64,000 nucleotides of DNA from Amarolinea aalborgensis (lineage in GTDB: Bacteria; Chloroflexota; Anaerolineae; SSC4; Amarolineaceae): positions 185,723 through 249,722 of the forward strand of contig NZ_UETR01000008.1 in NCBI RefSeq assembly GCF_900491745.1, in the 5' to 3' direction. Both the position numbers and the translations under genes were made by a program. Each line of letters begins with the position of its first letter. Positions within the stretch are counted from its first letter, which is position 1. The notes below the pieces were generated by a model. The model was not told the DNA's origin and did no database searches. It worked only from the letters and a program-made list of their open reading frames with translations. Of this stretch, positions 27,801 through 38,100 are shown piece by piece.

Positions 27801-28380
27801 GAACTTCACATTCAACACGCGCGCGCCGGTCTTTACGGGCGACAACACAATCCAGGTGACGGCGGTCAACGAGTACGGCGGGGGCGACAGCTACACCACG
27901 GTGAAATGCCTGGCCGCCCAAAAGGACATCCACGTGCAGTTGACGTGGCCGCAGCTTGGCTCGGACTTCGACCTGCACTTCATTCGGCCCGGGGGCAGCT
28001 ATGGAACCAGCCCGGACGACTGCTACTATAGCAATCGTAACCCCGACTGGGGCGTCGCGGGCATGTCCGACGACAACCCGGCGCTAGACGTGGACTGCAT
28101 TACCGGGTGCACCATCGAGAACATCGTGCTGCAGAAGGCGTTCAACGGCGTCTTCACGATCAAGGTGCACTACTACTCGGACCACGGGCGCGGGCCGAGC
28201 AGCCCGCGCGTGCGCGTCTGGGTAGGCGGCCAACAGCTCGACTTCGGACCGCAGCAAATGACCAATGGACAGGTTTGGGATGTCGCGACGATCAACTGGC
28301 CGGCCGGGGTCATGACCATCATGGATCAGGTGCGCGACGCCCGGCCCGGCGAGGAGTTTCCCGCCAAGCCGGAGCCGTAG
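24835..28380 (+). CDS. Secreted mosaic protein: LTD, C39-like cysteine peptidase, calcium-binding repeats, DUF2135
   Basis: 1181 residues. Signal peptide (VTLLALLVVGGSLPTVAAAA), a jelly-roll-like domain to about 220, a Thr-Pro linker to about 280, an LTD (about 285-450), a fibronectin-type segment (about 515-600), then a C39-like papain-fold peptidase with likely catalytic Cys659 (MYCTRASISMI), His755 (DAHSVVLSGYD) and Asp773 (YRIDPW). Aspartate-rich calcium loops (DSDNDGIADFDE, DSDGDGITDKAD, DWDGDGD) follow to about 900, and a C-terminal YfaP-like DUF2135 domain (about 1030-1165). A secreted protease is likely, but C39-like domains in such mosaics are not tested for substrate. It has its own promoter. 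208-bp repeats follow. Confidence 0.78.
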   Translation: MENRYASIAAVTLLALLVVGGSLPTVAAAARRPGPQARVTAQPPDPARRRVAPSSPWVAAPLAPDDNLVADSSFEAGSPNPSWHEESTNFGTPLCQLSGCGAGAGTGPRSGQWWAWFGGIAAYEAGVLSQAMTIPSGSATLTFWLEMPQCDSAADYLEATIDNTRTFVVNGSHARCGQPGYVQQTVNVSAWANGGSHTLAFHSEVFANNGGVSDFFVDDVRLDSTATTSTPTRTATATPTPTRTATATPTRTPTPASTVSSTATPTRTPTATPTATGAAQPGPGVLLSEVMYFPAAGNREWVELQNYSTTTQSLRGYSLRDEDGNIYRIPAALPSAPAGARVVVIFDGQGSSANDLDFGDGVATLHSPPGMVNILEDNGDQVALYNTSYAVFLPAALSRYTGPGPAIPRPNRINPPQPVVSFVAWGVDPAGDESSAAFSGVWPPELYVDTQPAPGGEPLQRGGTIGRRPAHFSRSPSDWAIYRPGEGIQGGVNLPAAPFLRNPSNGIATCDRRITFGWETLQRINGYRLQVDDDANFGSPLINLDVNTSAYQPDANLPLGAFYFRVKALGGAYGDSAYSPANSVTVLDCANLLHESGPNAFVLLNVTPKLQHKDTHMLNLDGDPETGQSRWDAAHEDDGDWTVGNGTPVRVSPLDNMYCTRASISMIVAYHGANLSQDYISYFEYGEGEPEGDLGHGKGMWPNGDLAAGTGKKAFDWAMNDNAVTSSRGKPTFDQIKGWIDADRPLLVVENGDAHSVVLSGYDTEGQLVYRIDPWTATGAWVSLASWNISEYHVPPKLQIPLIPRRDEDLNNNLVSDLIEDSDNDGIADFDENHRFRGNLYNLNPRNPDSDGDGITDKADMRAHVFDPDGNYNRWRADWDGDGDRKETDLDNDNYWNTGSSDGCEDINRNGFFNGPDETSNFDPAQDQERQCAEPEVAITSPNGGTVAQCTVDLQGRITSDSDLSRVNAVITGPSGDNLLDLTWSGARPNFTFNTRAPVFTGDNTIQVTAVNEYGGGDSYTTVKCLAAQKDIHVQLTWPQLGSDFDLHFIRPGGSYGTSPDDCYYSNRNPDWGVAGMSDDNPALDVDCITGCTIENIVLQKAFNGVFTIKVHYYSDHGRGPSSPRVRVWVGGQQLDFGPQQMTNGQVWDVATINWPAGVMTIMDQVRDARPGEEFPAKPEP

Positions 28381-28426
28381 CCCTGGCTGAGGCGATGGAG
28401 CTGCGGCGCTTGCTGGCGGACGCCCC

Positions 28427-29170
28427 CTCGCAGGGCTGCGGCCAAATGACGCACTCAGAGTCACATAACGTCGCCGCACGCCAACGCCGTGACGTCCACA
28501 AACCCCTGCGAGGGTTGGCCGCGAGACGCCCAACCTTGCGAAGGCTCGCCGCATAAGGATCTCACGCCGTGGAGAGCGATCTGGGCTTGCCCGACGGCCT
28601 TTCGCCCAACCAGCCTTCGCAAGGGGCGACCCCCCTCGCAGGGCTGCGGCCAAATGACGCACTCAGATTCACATAACGCCGCCGCACGCCAACGCGGTGA
28701 TGTCCACAAACCCCTGCGAGGGTTGGTCACGAGACGCCCAACCTTGCGAAGGCTCGCCGCATAAGGATCTCACGCCGTGGAGAGCGATCTGGGCTTGCCC
28801 GACGGCCTTTCGCCCAACCAGCCTTCGCAAGGGGCGACCCCCCTCGCAGGGCTGCGGCCAAATGACGCACTCAGATTCACATAACGCCGCCGCACGCCAA
28901 CGCGGTGATGTCCACAAACCCCTGCGAGGGTTGGTCACGAGACGCCCAACCTTGCGAAGGCTCGCCGCATAAGGATCTCACGCCGTGGAGAGCGATCTGG
29001 GCTTGCCCGACGGCCTTTCGCCCAACCAGCCTTCGCAAGGGGCGACGCCCCTCGCAGGGCTGCGGCGAAACGGCAGACTCAGAGTCGCACGCCGTCGCCG
29101 CACGCCAACGCGGTGATGTTCCGTGACCCCTGCGAGGGCTAGGCAGCCGAAAAATCGGCCCACCTTGCGA
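28427..29170. repeat. Tandem 208-bp repeats, three and a half copies
   Basis: Units begin at 28427, 28635, 28843 and 29051; the second and third differ by one base at the end, the first is slightly diverged and the fourth is partial. Each holds palindromic pieces (CCCTCGCAGGG, CCCTGCGAGGG, CCTTGCGAAGG, CCTTCGCAAGG). It fills the gap between convergent genes. Open frames of about 90 codons cross it on both strands and change with the unit; they are not believed to be genes. Confidence 0.9.
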
Positions 29171-29184
29171 ACTTGCCGAACTCG

Positions 29185-32100
29185 TCAGTCAGGGCCGATT
29201 GAAGCCCGCGGCGCGACGTAGCCCCAGCACGCGGCTACTGCGCTCACATCGGCCACGTCAATGACGCCGTTGACGATCACGTCGTAGACCGGATCCCAGC
29301 CCGGATCGCTCGAGGCCAGGCCCCAGTGCCCGGTCAGCAGGCCAACATCCACGATGTCCCCTCGGTCGTCGCTGTTGACATCGGCAACGGCGCAGCCCGC
29401 GAACCGGCCGGCGCTGACCAACACATGAACCGTGGCGCTGGTCGTGTTGCCGTGGCCGTCGTCCACCGTGTAAGCCAGCGTATCCGTCATGCTCTCGCCA
29501 GGCAGCAAGGCCGCCAGGACCGACGAGCCAGTCGGATCATAGTCGAATTCGCCCTGGGGGCTGAGGTTCACGCCCGCGCCCAGTGCGCTGGGATGGTCGT
29601 AAGCCACAACCGTCAGCGCATCGTCGTCGGGGTCCGTGTCGTTGACCAGCACACCCGGCGTCTTGATGGTGAACGCCCGGTCGGCCGTGGTGGCATAGCT
29701 GTCGTCAAGCCCCAGTGGGGGCCTGTTGGTCACCACCAGGGTAAACAACCCCGTCGAGCTGATGTTGCCCGCGCGATCAGTAGCCGTGATCTGAATCAGG
29801 TACTGGCCTAGTTGGTCCAGTCGCGGCATGTATCTCCAGGCCGCGCCGCTCAGCGCGATCGGTTCGACGCGTAGGATGCCGTCAGGCGGCGCCACCAGGG
29901 CCATCATCCGCGCCACGCCGCCGCCGTCGCTGACCGTCCCGCTGTAGACCTGCATCTCCGTAATCGCAAGGGAGCCGTCGGCATGGACCGGCTGCTCAAC
30001 GTTGATCACCGGCGGCGCGGTGTCCACGGTGAAGGTTCGCAGCAGCGGCGGCAGCGAGCGATTGCCGGCGGCATCGAACCCGTGGAACGACACGGTCTGC
30101 GAGATGCCATCGCCCGCGAACACGGCGCTGAAGTCGTATCGCCAGGCGACCGTGGGTGCAGGCAGGGAGGCGCTGGCCGTCGCGCAGCCGGTGGTGTAGA
30201 CCCCGTCCAGGCAGACCGCCACCCGGTTCACTTCATGGTCATCCTCAGCCTGTCCGCGCCAAACCAACTCAGCCGCGCTGATGAAGCCGTCGGCCAGGTA
30301 GTCGTCAACGACCGCATCGGCCGTGAGGGTGGGCGGCGTGGTATCCACGATCAGGCGGCGGACTGGGCTCCAGCCGCTGGTGTTGCCGAAGCGATCCTGC
30401 GCTCGCGCCCGCAGATCAAAGCCTGTCAGGTTGGTCAAATTCCCTGGCTGCCACAGGCAGGACCAGGAACCATCTTCCGGCGTGGGATCCACGCAGTGAA
30501 GGATGGTGGTCGCGCCGAACGGCAGCGGCGTGATCTCGATCTCGATGTCCGTTGCACCCGAGGCGTCGGCCACGCTGCCGGCGATGAAGGTGACGCCCGG
30601 CAAAACGTAGGTGATGGGGTTGGTGATCAGCACGTCCGCCGGCGGCTGGCTGTCCACGGGGTGCAGCACCCACAGCCAGTCGAAGGCGCGGCCGTGCAGG
30701 TCATCCGAGACCGTCGCGTTCAGTTCGGCCGCTTGTCCATTGAAGCTGGTATTGACCAACGCATCAATCTGCACCGTGGCCGAGATGCCCACGACCACGT
30801 CGCCCAGGTTGATGATTCTGCTCGATGTTCCGTCGGACAGGCGCAAGGCTCCACGCGTGGAAATGGCGATCTGCACATCTTCGGCCACCTCGGCGCCGTT
30901 GTTCTCGTAGCGCACGGTGTAGGAAATGGCCTGGCCGTTGCCGACTGGCTGCGGATCCTCGGCCATGGGCAGCGGAAGGTCGGGCTGCCCATCCAGGTTG
31001 GCGTCCAGCGACGCGCCGGGTGTCAGCACATCGTAGAGGTTATCAGCCAGGAAGCCGGTGGTGAAGCCGCCGGGCGCGCTGGTGATGCTAAAGCGCAAGT
31101 CGGTTTCGATGGAGCGCTCGCCGTTGGGCAAAATCCCACTCCCGAGCGCCGGGAAGAAGGCAAACTGGGTCAACCGGTAGGTGCGCAGATCACGGCCCTG
31201 GGCCACCGGGCTGACCACGCGCGGGCTGTTGAGCGGGTTCTTGTTCGGCGCCGCCGCCCATAGGTTCAGGGCATCGTCCTGCGAGGCCGCGGCCAGCAGT
31301 TTGAGAGACGAGGCCGGCGTCAGGCCCAGCCAGCCGAAGGGCAGCAGGAGATCGGTGTGCGGCGCATCGTGCTGGAAGTTGGGCGCGGTCAGCGGCCGAT
31401 CCATGACCCAGGCGCTGCCGTTCCACTGCAGCAGCCTGGCCGTGGCTGTGTCCTGCACCCACACCAGCCAGTCGGGGGCGAAGGAAGCTGGGAAAGTCAG
31501 CGAGCCGCCGGTGGCGAACGGGTCGTAGAGCGCTGCGGCGCCGCCGGTCGTCGTGTCGAGATAGACGAACAGATCGCCGTCCAGGTCCCAGTTGGCGCCC
31601 GACCAGGCCAGGCGCAGTGTGCTGGCGTTCCATGATGTGTGCAGCCGCTGGACCGATACGGCATCGTCGTGCAGATGCAGCTCGGCGTCGGTGGAGACCA
31701 GCGTGGCGCCGCTGTCCATCCAGGCGCGATAGCCCGGATCGTCAACCAGGTCAGGCGTGACGGGCGAATCTACGTAGACCGGGCCGACGGTGACCAGGCG
31801 CTCGTTGCCCCAGATATCGCGTGCGATGACGTGGGCGTAGAGAACTGCGGCTTCGCCGGGGATGACTTCGTTGATGCGCGGCGCGGCCGGCGGAACGCTG
31901 ACCGCCGTGCCCAGATCGGGCGTGATCGTATTGGTCCAACTGACCAGGTACTCGCTCAGGCCAGCGCCGTCCGTGCTGGCGCTCCACTCGACGATCAGGG
32001 TTGGGTTGGTTGCGCTGACCGTCTGGCCGGGGCTGACCGGCGAAACCAGGCCGCCGCCATCGCGGTAGCTCAGCGTGGGCGTGAAGGCGGACGGCGAGAT

Positions 32101-35100
32101 CAGGTCCACGAGCACGGATTGGATATCGGTCGCGACCTGGCCCGCGGCGTCGGTGATGCGCGCGGTGACGGTGTAGGTCTCGCCATCCGCGCCGTTCAGC
32201 GGCTGCCAGTCGTAAGTCCAGCGGCTGCCGTCGAAGAGGGCCGGCGTGAAGCCTGCCCCGCTGCCCGGCTCGACCTCCACCGCGGCCGCGGAAACTGCGC
32301 CGGCTGGGCCTTGCAGACGAACCCGGTTGGGCGCAATCTCGTCCGCTTCCGTGAAAACCGTGGGGGTGATGGCGATGGATGGGGGCGTCACGCCGACGGT
32401 GAGGGTCACGGGCAGAGTGTTGGTTTGGACATGGCCCGCCCAGTCCTCGGCGATGGCGTCGAGGACGTAGACGCCGGCCGCGGGCGGCGTCCAGTCCCAG
32501 TTCCAGGTCGTGTCGTTGGTGACACCGTCGGCCCAGTTGAAGACCTGCGCCGGGCTGTCGTCAACCGTGACCGTGACCTGCTTGAGGTAGCCGCTGGCGC
32601 TGGCCGCGCCGTAGATGGCGGCAACGCCGAGGCTTGGGAGCAGCGCGCCATTGGTCGGCGTCAGGATGCGCGAGTCAATCAGCGGCAGAATGTAGTTGAC
32701 AGGGCCGCCAGGCGGTACGCTGGGCGGCGGTGCGAAGTCCGGCAGCATACCGGCATCCCGGCTCTGGTCGCTCTGCGCGCCGGCCACGGTGAAGTTGATC
32801 GTACGACCGGTGGCCGGGTTGGCGTCGCTGTCCAGGTCCGGGTTGCCGCCCTGGTTCGGCGGACTGAAAACGAAGCCTCCGATCAACTCGAAGCCAAGCG
32901 CGTAGGTTCCAGGCGCCACGGTGAAGGTGTAGAGGCCCGTGGGGCTGACCGTCAGGGCTGAGGTGATCTCGACGCCCACATCGTTGTACAGCCTCACTGT
33001 CAGCTCGCCGATGCCTTGCTCGTCAGCCTGCCGCAGGCCGTCGCCGTTGAAGTCGTCCCAGATCATGCCGCCGATCTGCGCCGGCGGTTCGGGCGTCGCG
33101 GTCGGCGTGGCCGTTGGAGCTGCCGTGGGCGTGGAGGTCGGCGTGGCGGTGGGCGCCGGCTGCGGGTAGACGCCGGCGTCCCAACTCGTGTCCACCTGCC
33201 CGGCTGTGACCGTGAAGAGGCCGGACAGGCCGGTGGCCGGGTCGGCGTCGCTGTCCAGCTCCGGATCGGCGCCCTGGTTGGGCGGGCTAAAGACGTAGCC
33301 ATCGGGCGTGACGAAACCGATACGGTAGACGCCGGCCGGCGCGCTGAAGCTGTAGAAGCCCGAAGCGTCGGTCAAGGTGAGGGCCACGTCCTGCCCCGCG
33401 CTGTCGAGCAGGGCTACCATGACGTTGGCAACGCCCGGTTCGCCGGTGTCCTGGATGCCGTCGGCGTCGAGGTCTTCCCACACGCGGTTGCCGATGGCGG
33501 CGGGCACGATGGGCGTGGGTGTGGCGGTCGCGGTGGCCGTCGGCGTGGCGGTTTCCGTCGGCATAACGGTTTCCGTCGCCGTGGCCGTCGGCGTGTCGGT
33601 GGCGGTGGCCGTCGGCGTTGAGGTGGCGGTGCCGTCCGCGGTCGGCGTCGCCGTGGGCGTGGCCGCGGGGATCGGCGTGTCGGTGGCTGTGGGTGTCGGC
33701 GTGGGCGCCAGGTAGAGACCAGCATCCCGGCTCAGGTCGGTCTGGCCCATGCCCGCGGTGAAGATGTCGGTGGCGCCGGAGGCGATGCTGACGTCGCTGT
33801 CCAACTCGGGATCGCCGCCCTGGTTCTGCGGGCTGAAGAGGTAGCCGGGCGGCGCGCTGAAGCTCAGCAGGTAGTCGCCGGGCGGCGTGGTAAAGCTGTA
33901 GCTACCGCTGGCGTTGGTCGTTTCAGTGCCGGCCAGCTCGCCGTCCGCGGTGAACAGCAGCACCAGCACGTCCGCCAGACCCGGCTCGCCCGCCTCGCGG
34001 ATGCCGTCCGCGTCGAGGTCATGCCAGGCCAGGTCGCCGATGACAGCCGGCGGCGCGGGTGTGGCCGTCGGCGTCGCTGTAAAGGTCGGCGTCGCCGTGG
34101 GGGTTGCGGTCGGCGTCGCGCTGGGCGTCGGGGTCGGCGTGTCGGTGGGCGTTGGCGTCGGGATCTCCGTGGCCGTCGGCGTCACGGTGGGCGTCGGCGT
34201 AAAGGTGTTGGTCGGCGTGAACGTCGGGGTAGGCGTTTCCGTCGGCGTTGCGGTGGCCGTCGGCGTTGCGGTGGCCGTTGGCGTCGGCGTATCTGTGGCG
34301 GTGGGCGTGGGGGTGGGGGTTGCCACCTCGACGCGCTCGTACGCGCCGATGTCGCAGGTGGCTATGCCGTTGCCGTCGCCATCCTGGGGCCGCGGGAACC
34401 CGCGCTGGTCTGCGGCCTCGCAGGACGCGCCGCCGCTGCCGGGGGCGGCCGGGTTCCCCGCGTCAATGGCCGGGCTGCTGCCCGCCAGCGCATGAGTCAG
34501 CGTTCCCCCGCCGTTGTCGGCCAACGCGCCCAGCAGCGGGTCAATAGGCGAGGCGATGCTGCCCACCTGGTCGCCGGTTGCGTTGACCCAATTGCAGTTG
34601 TCAGCCTTGCCAACTAGGTTGGCGCCGCCAGACGTGATGTCGCCAGCCAGCGCCGAGCAGTCAGGGGCGTCCAAACCAAAACCTGTGCTCAGGTCCTGGT
34701 TATTAGCCAGGATGCTGTTCTGGATACTGGCGCCCGCGGAATCGCTCCACAGCCCACCGCCGTCGCCGATGTCGTCGGCGTCGCTGTCGGCTGAGTTGTT
34801 GGCGACGGTGACATTATTGAACAGCAGCGTCGTGACGTTGCCCGCGGCAATGCCGCCGCCGTTGCCGTCGCTGCCGTTGCCGGAGAACGTGCTGTTGCGG
34901 ATGGCAACCGCGCCCACGTTCTCAACCCACAGTCCGCCGCCGTTGCCGCCCGCCGTGTTACCAGCAACGGTCACGGCGCTGAGCTGCAGTGTGGCGTAGC
35001 TGCCGACCGCGATGCCGCCGCCGTCGCTGCTGCTGCTGTTGCTCGCGATCGAACTGTTTTGGATATCAATCACGCAGCCAGGGCATTCGCCAGCGCCGAA

Positions 35101-38100
35101 GACGTAGATGCCGCCGCCGCTGCGGGGAACGGTGTTACTGTAGATCGCGCTGTCCCTGATGGTCAGGCCGCCGCCGTAGTAGCTGCCGATGCCGCCGCCG
35201 TAGCCATTGTTGTTGATGATGACGGTATTGCTGAAGACCGCGACGCCGGTCAGGTTCAGCGCGCCGTCGTTGTAGATGCCGCCGCCATACTGCGCGTAAT
35301 CGGCGAATTGGACGCCAACGGTATTGCTGTAGACAACACTGTTGGTGAGTGTCAGATTGCCTCTATTAAGGATGCCGCCGCCATTGCCAGCCGGCGCATG
35401 GTTGTTGAAGACCACCAGGTCATCCCCGGTGACAACGACGCCGCCGTGGATGAGGATGCCGCCGCCGCCGCTGTAGCCGTCGTCGTTGCCGTCCGCAATG
35501 GTCAGGCCGGCGATCTCGACCTGACCGCTGGTGATGTCGAACACCCGGCTGACGTTGTCGCCGCTGACCGTCAGCGCCGCCGAGCCAGGGCCGGTGATGA
35601 CCAGATCATCGCTGATCTCGAGCTGACCCAGCGCCAATACGATAGTTCCGGTGACTGACGGGTCGAACAGGATGGTATTGACGCCGGGGCCGGCGTTGGC
35701 CGCGGCGACGGCCTCGCGCAGGGTGCAGTCGCCCGCGGTGCAGTCGCCGTCGTCATGGTCATCGCTCGTGTTGACGGTCAACGGGCCGACGATGGGCGTG
35801 GCCGTGTTGGTCGGCGTTGGCGTGAGGGTCGGCGTGGCCGTGTTCGTAGGCGTCGGCGTGAAGGTCGGCGTTGGCGTAATCGTCGGCGTGTGGGTCGGCG
35901 TCGGCGTCGGCGGAATAGGCGCGTAACCGATGGTCAATCCGACGCCGCTGCCGATGGCCCCGCCGCCGCCCGTACCGGCGATGTTCTCGGCCGGCGAGCC
36001 AGGCGCCAGGTCGGCCTGCCAGATGCCGCAGTCTTGCAGCCAATAGACCTTGCCGCCGGCCGTGTCCACCGTCAACGCATAGGGCTGCTGGCTGTCGGCG
36101 CAGATGAAGCCGGGCGTCGCGCCGGTCGAGATGGTGACCACGTTCTGGTTGACGCCGCTCAGGTCGGCGCGCTTGATGTGGTGCGAGCCGCTTTCGGTCC
36201 AGTAGATGTGCTCGTTAGGGCCGTCAATGGTGATGCTGTTGACCGAGCCGGCCACGACCGAGATGACGGCTTGCGGCGCACCCCCGGCATCAACGTCCGT
36301 CCGGTAGATCGTGCTGCCAGCGCCGTAGTAGAGCTGGCCGCGTTCCGGGTCGAAGGCCAGGCCGCCGAAGGCGCCGGTGAAGACAGGCAAGGTCGCCAGG
36401 GCCAGCGTGTCCAGGTCGTAGGATTGGATGGTGGGGCTGGCGACCCAGAAGAGCCGGTTGCCGACCGGATCGAAAACCAGCGGCCCCGGCAGATCCAGGC
36501 TGCCGACGACCACCGCTTGGTTGGAGCCGTCCAGGTTGGCGCGCATGATGCGGCCGTTGTTGCGCTCGGCCCAGAAGAGGATGTGGTTGACCGGATCAAC
36601 GGCCACGCCGCCGGCCTGGCTGTTGTTGGCCGCGTCGGCCAGCAGCGCGCCAGGCGAGGGATCCAGCCACGGCCACGCGCCCAGCAGCCGCGCGGTCAGC
36701 ACCTGGCCGGCGCCCTGACGCGCCCAGAACAGGCCCTTGCTGTAAAAGTCGCCCGATGGCGTGGCCGTCGGCCCGCTGCGCGTCGGCGTGAGCGTCGGCG
36801 TGAAGGTTGGCGTGCGGGTCGGCGTGGCCGTGAAGGTCGGGGTCGCCGTCGGCGTGTGGGTGGGCGTCGGCGTCAACGTCGGCGTGTGGGTGGCCGTGGG
36901 CGTGACCGTGGGCAGCGGGCCGTAAACCACCGCCGGATGGCTGTTGAGAATGGTGTAGTCGGTCGCGAAGGTCTCGACCCCGCTGCCGTCCAGGTTGGCG
37001 CGAAAGACGTTGGAGCCGAACTCGGTCCAGACCATCTTGCCGCCGGCTACGTCCAGCCGCAGGCCGGAGATGTCGCGGGTGCGGGTCGCCAGCGTCTCCA
37101 TGTTCTGGCCGTCGAGGCCCGCGCGGCGGATCACCCTGGCCGTGCGCTGGCTCCAGTAGACCTTCTCGCCGTAAGGGTCAATACCCAGGCCAAGGATGGT
37201 GTCGCCCAGGCCGGCGACCACGTCCTGACGGCCGCTGCCGTCCAGGTTGACGCGGCGGATCGCGCCGCCCTCGCTGTAGTACAGCTTGCCGCGCTCCGGG
37301 TCCAGCGCCAGCGCGCCCAGACTGCTGCTCAGGTTGGGCAGCAGCGTCACAGGGTCGGAACCGTCCAGGTTGGCCCGGCGCACGGAGCCTCCCCACCACT
37401 GGCCGTTCCAGTAGGAGTCGAACCAGTAGAGCTTTCCGTTCACGCCATCCACCAGGAGGCCGCCGGGGTTGTACAGGTCGTTGCGCAGCACCGTCACGCC
37501 GGAGCCGTCCAGGTTCATGCGCATCAGCCGCCCGTAGCTGCGGTTGTAGTAGGCCTCGACCCAGTAGATCTGGTCGGTGAGCGGATTGACGTCAATGCCG
37601 GCCGGGTCGGCGTACTGATCGGAGTAGCGATAGCGCAGGTCACTGCCGTCCGCGTAGAGCGACTTGATGAACAGGAAGCCGTCGGACCAGTAGATGGTCT
37701 TGGCGCGGCCGGACGGCGTCGGGGTCGGCGACACACGCGTCGCCGTGGCCGTGGGCGTATGGGTGGGGGTCGGCGTATGAGTCGGCGTCGGCGTGTTGGT
37801 GGCCGTGGCCGTGTGGGTGGCTGTAGGCGTGTTGGAGGCCGTGGCCGTCGCCGTCGCGGTGTTGGTTGGCGTGCGCGTCGGTGTGCGGGTCGGCGTATGG
37901 GTGGGCGTCGGCGTCGCCGTCACGTAGGCAAAGGCCACATCCGCGCCGACCCAGGGATCGTCCGCTGCCAGCAGTTGAACGTTGGAGGGGGCCGGCGGCA
38001 GCTCAGCCTGACGCACACCCGCAAAGTAGGCCGTCCAGTAGACCCGGCCGGCGGCGACATCCACGGCGAGACCGGAGGCGCGCTCGGCCGCACTGGCGAC

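Noticed and set aside
28489..29126. Open frames of about 70-91 codons on both strands in the 208-bp repeats
   Set aside because: They follow the repeat unit, occur on both strands, lack ribosome sites and have no protein-like composition.
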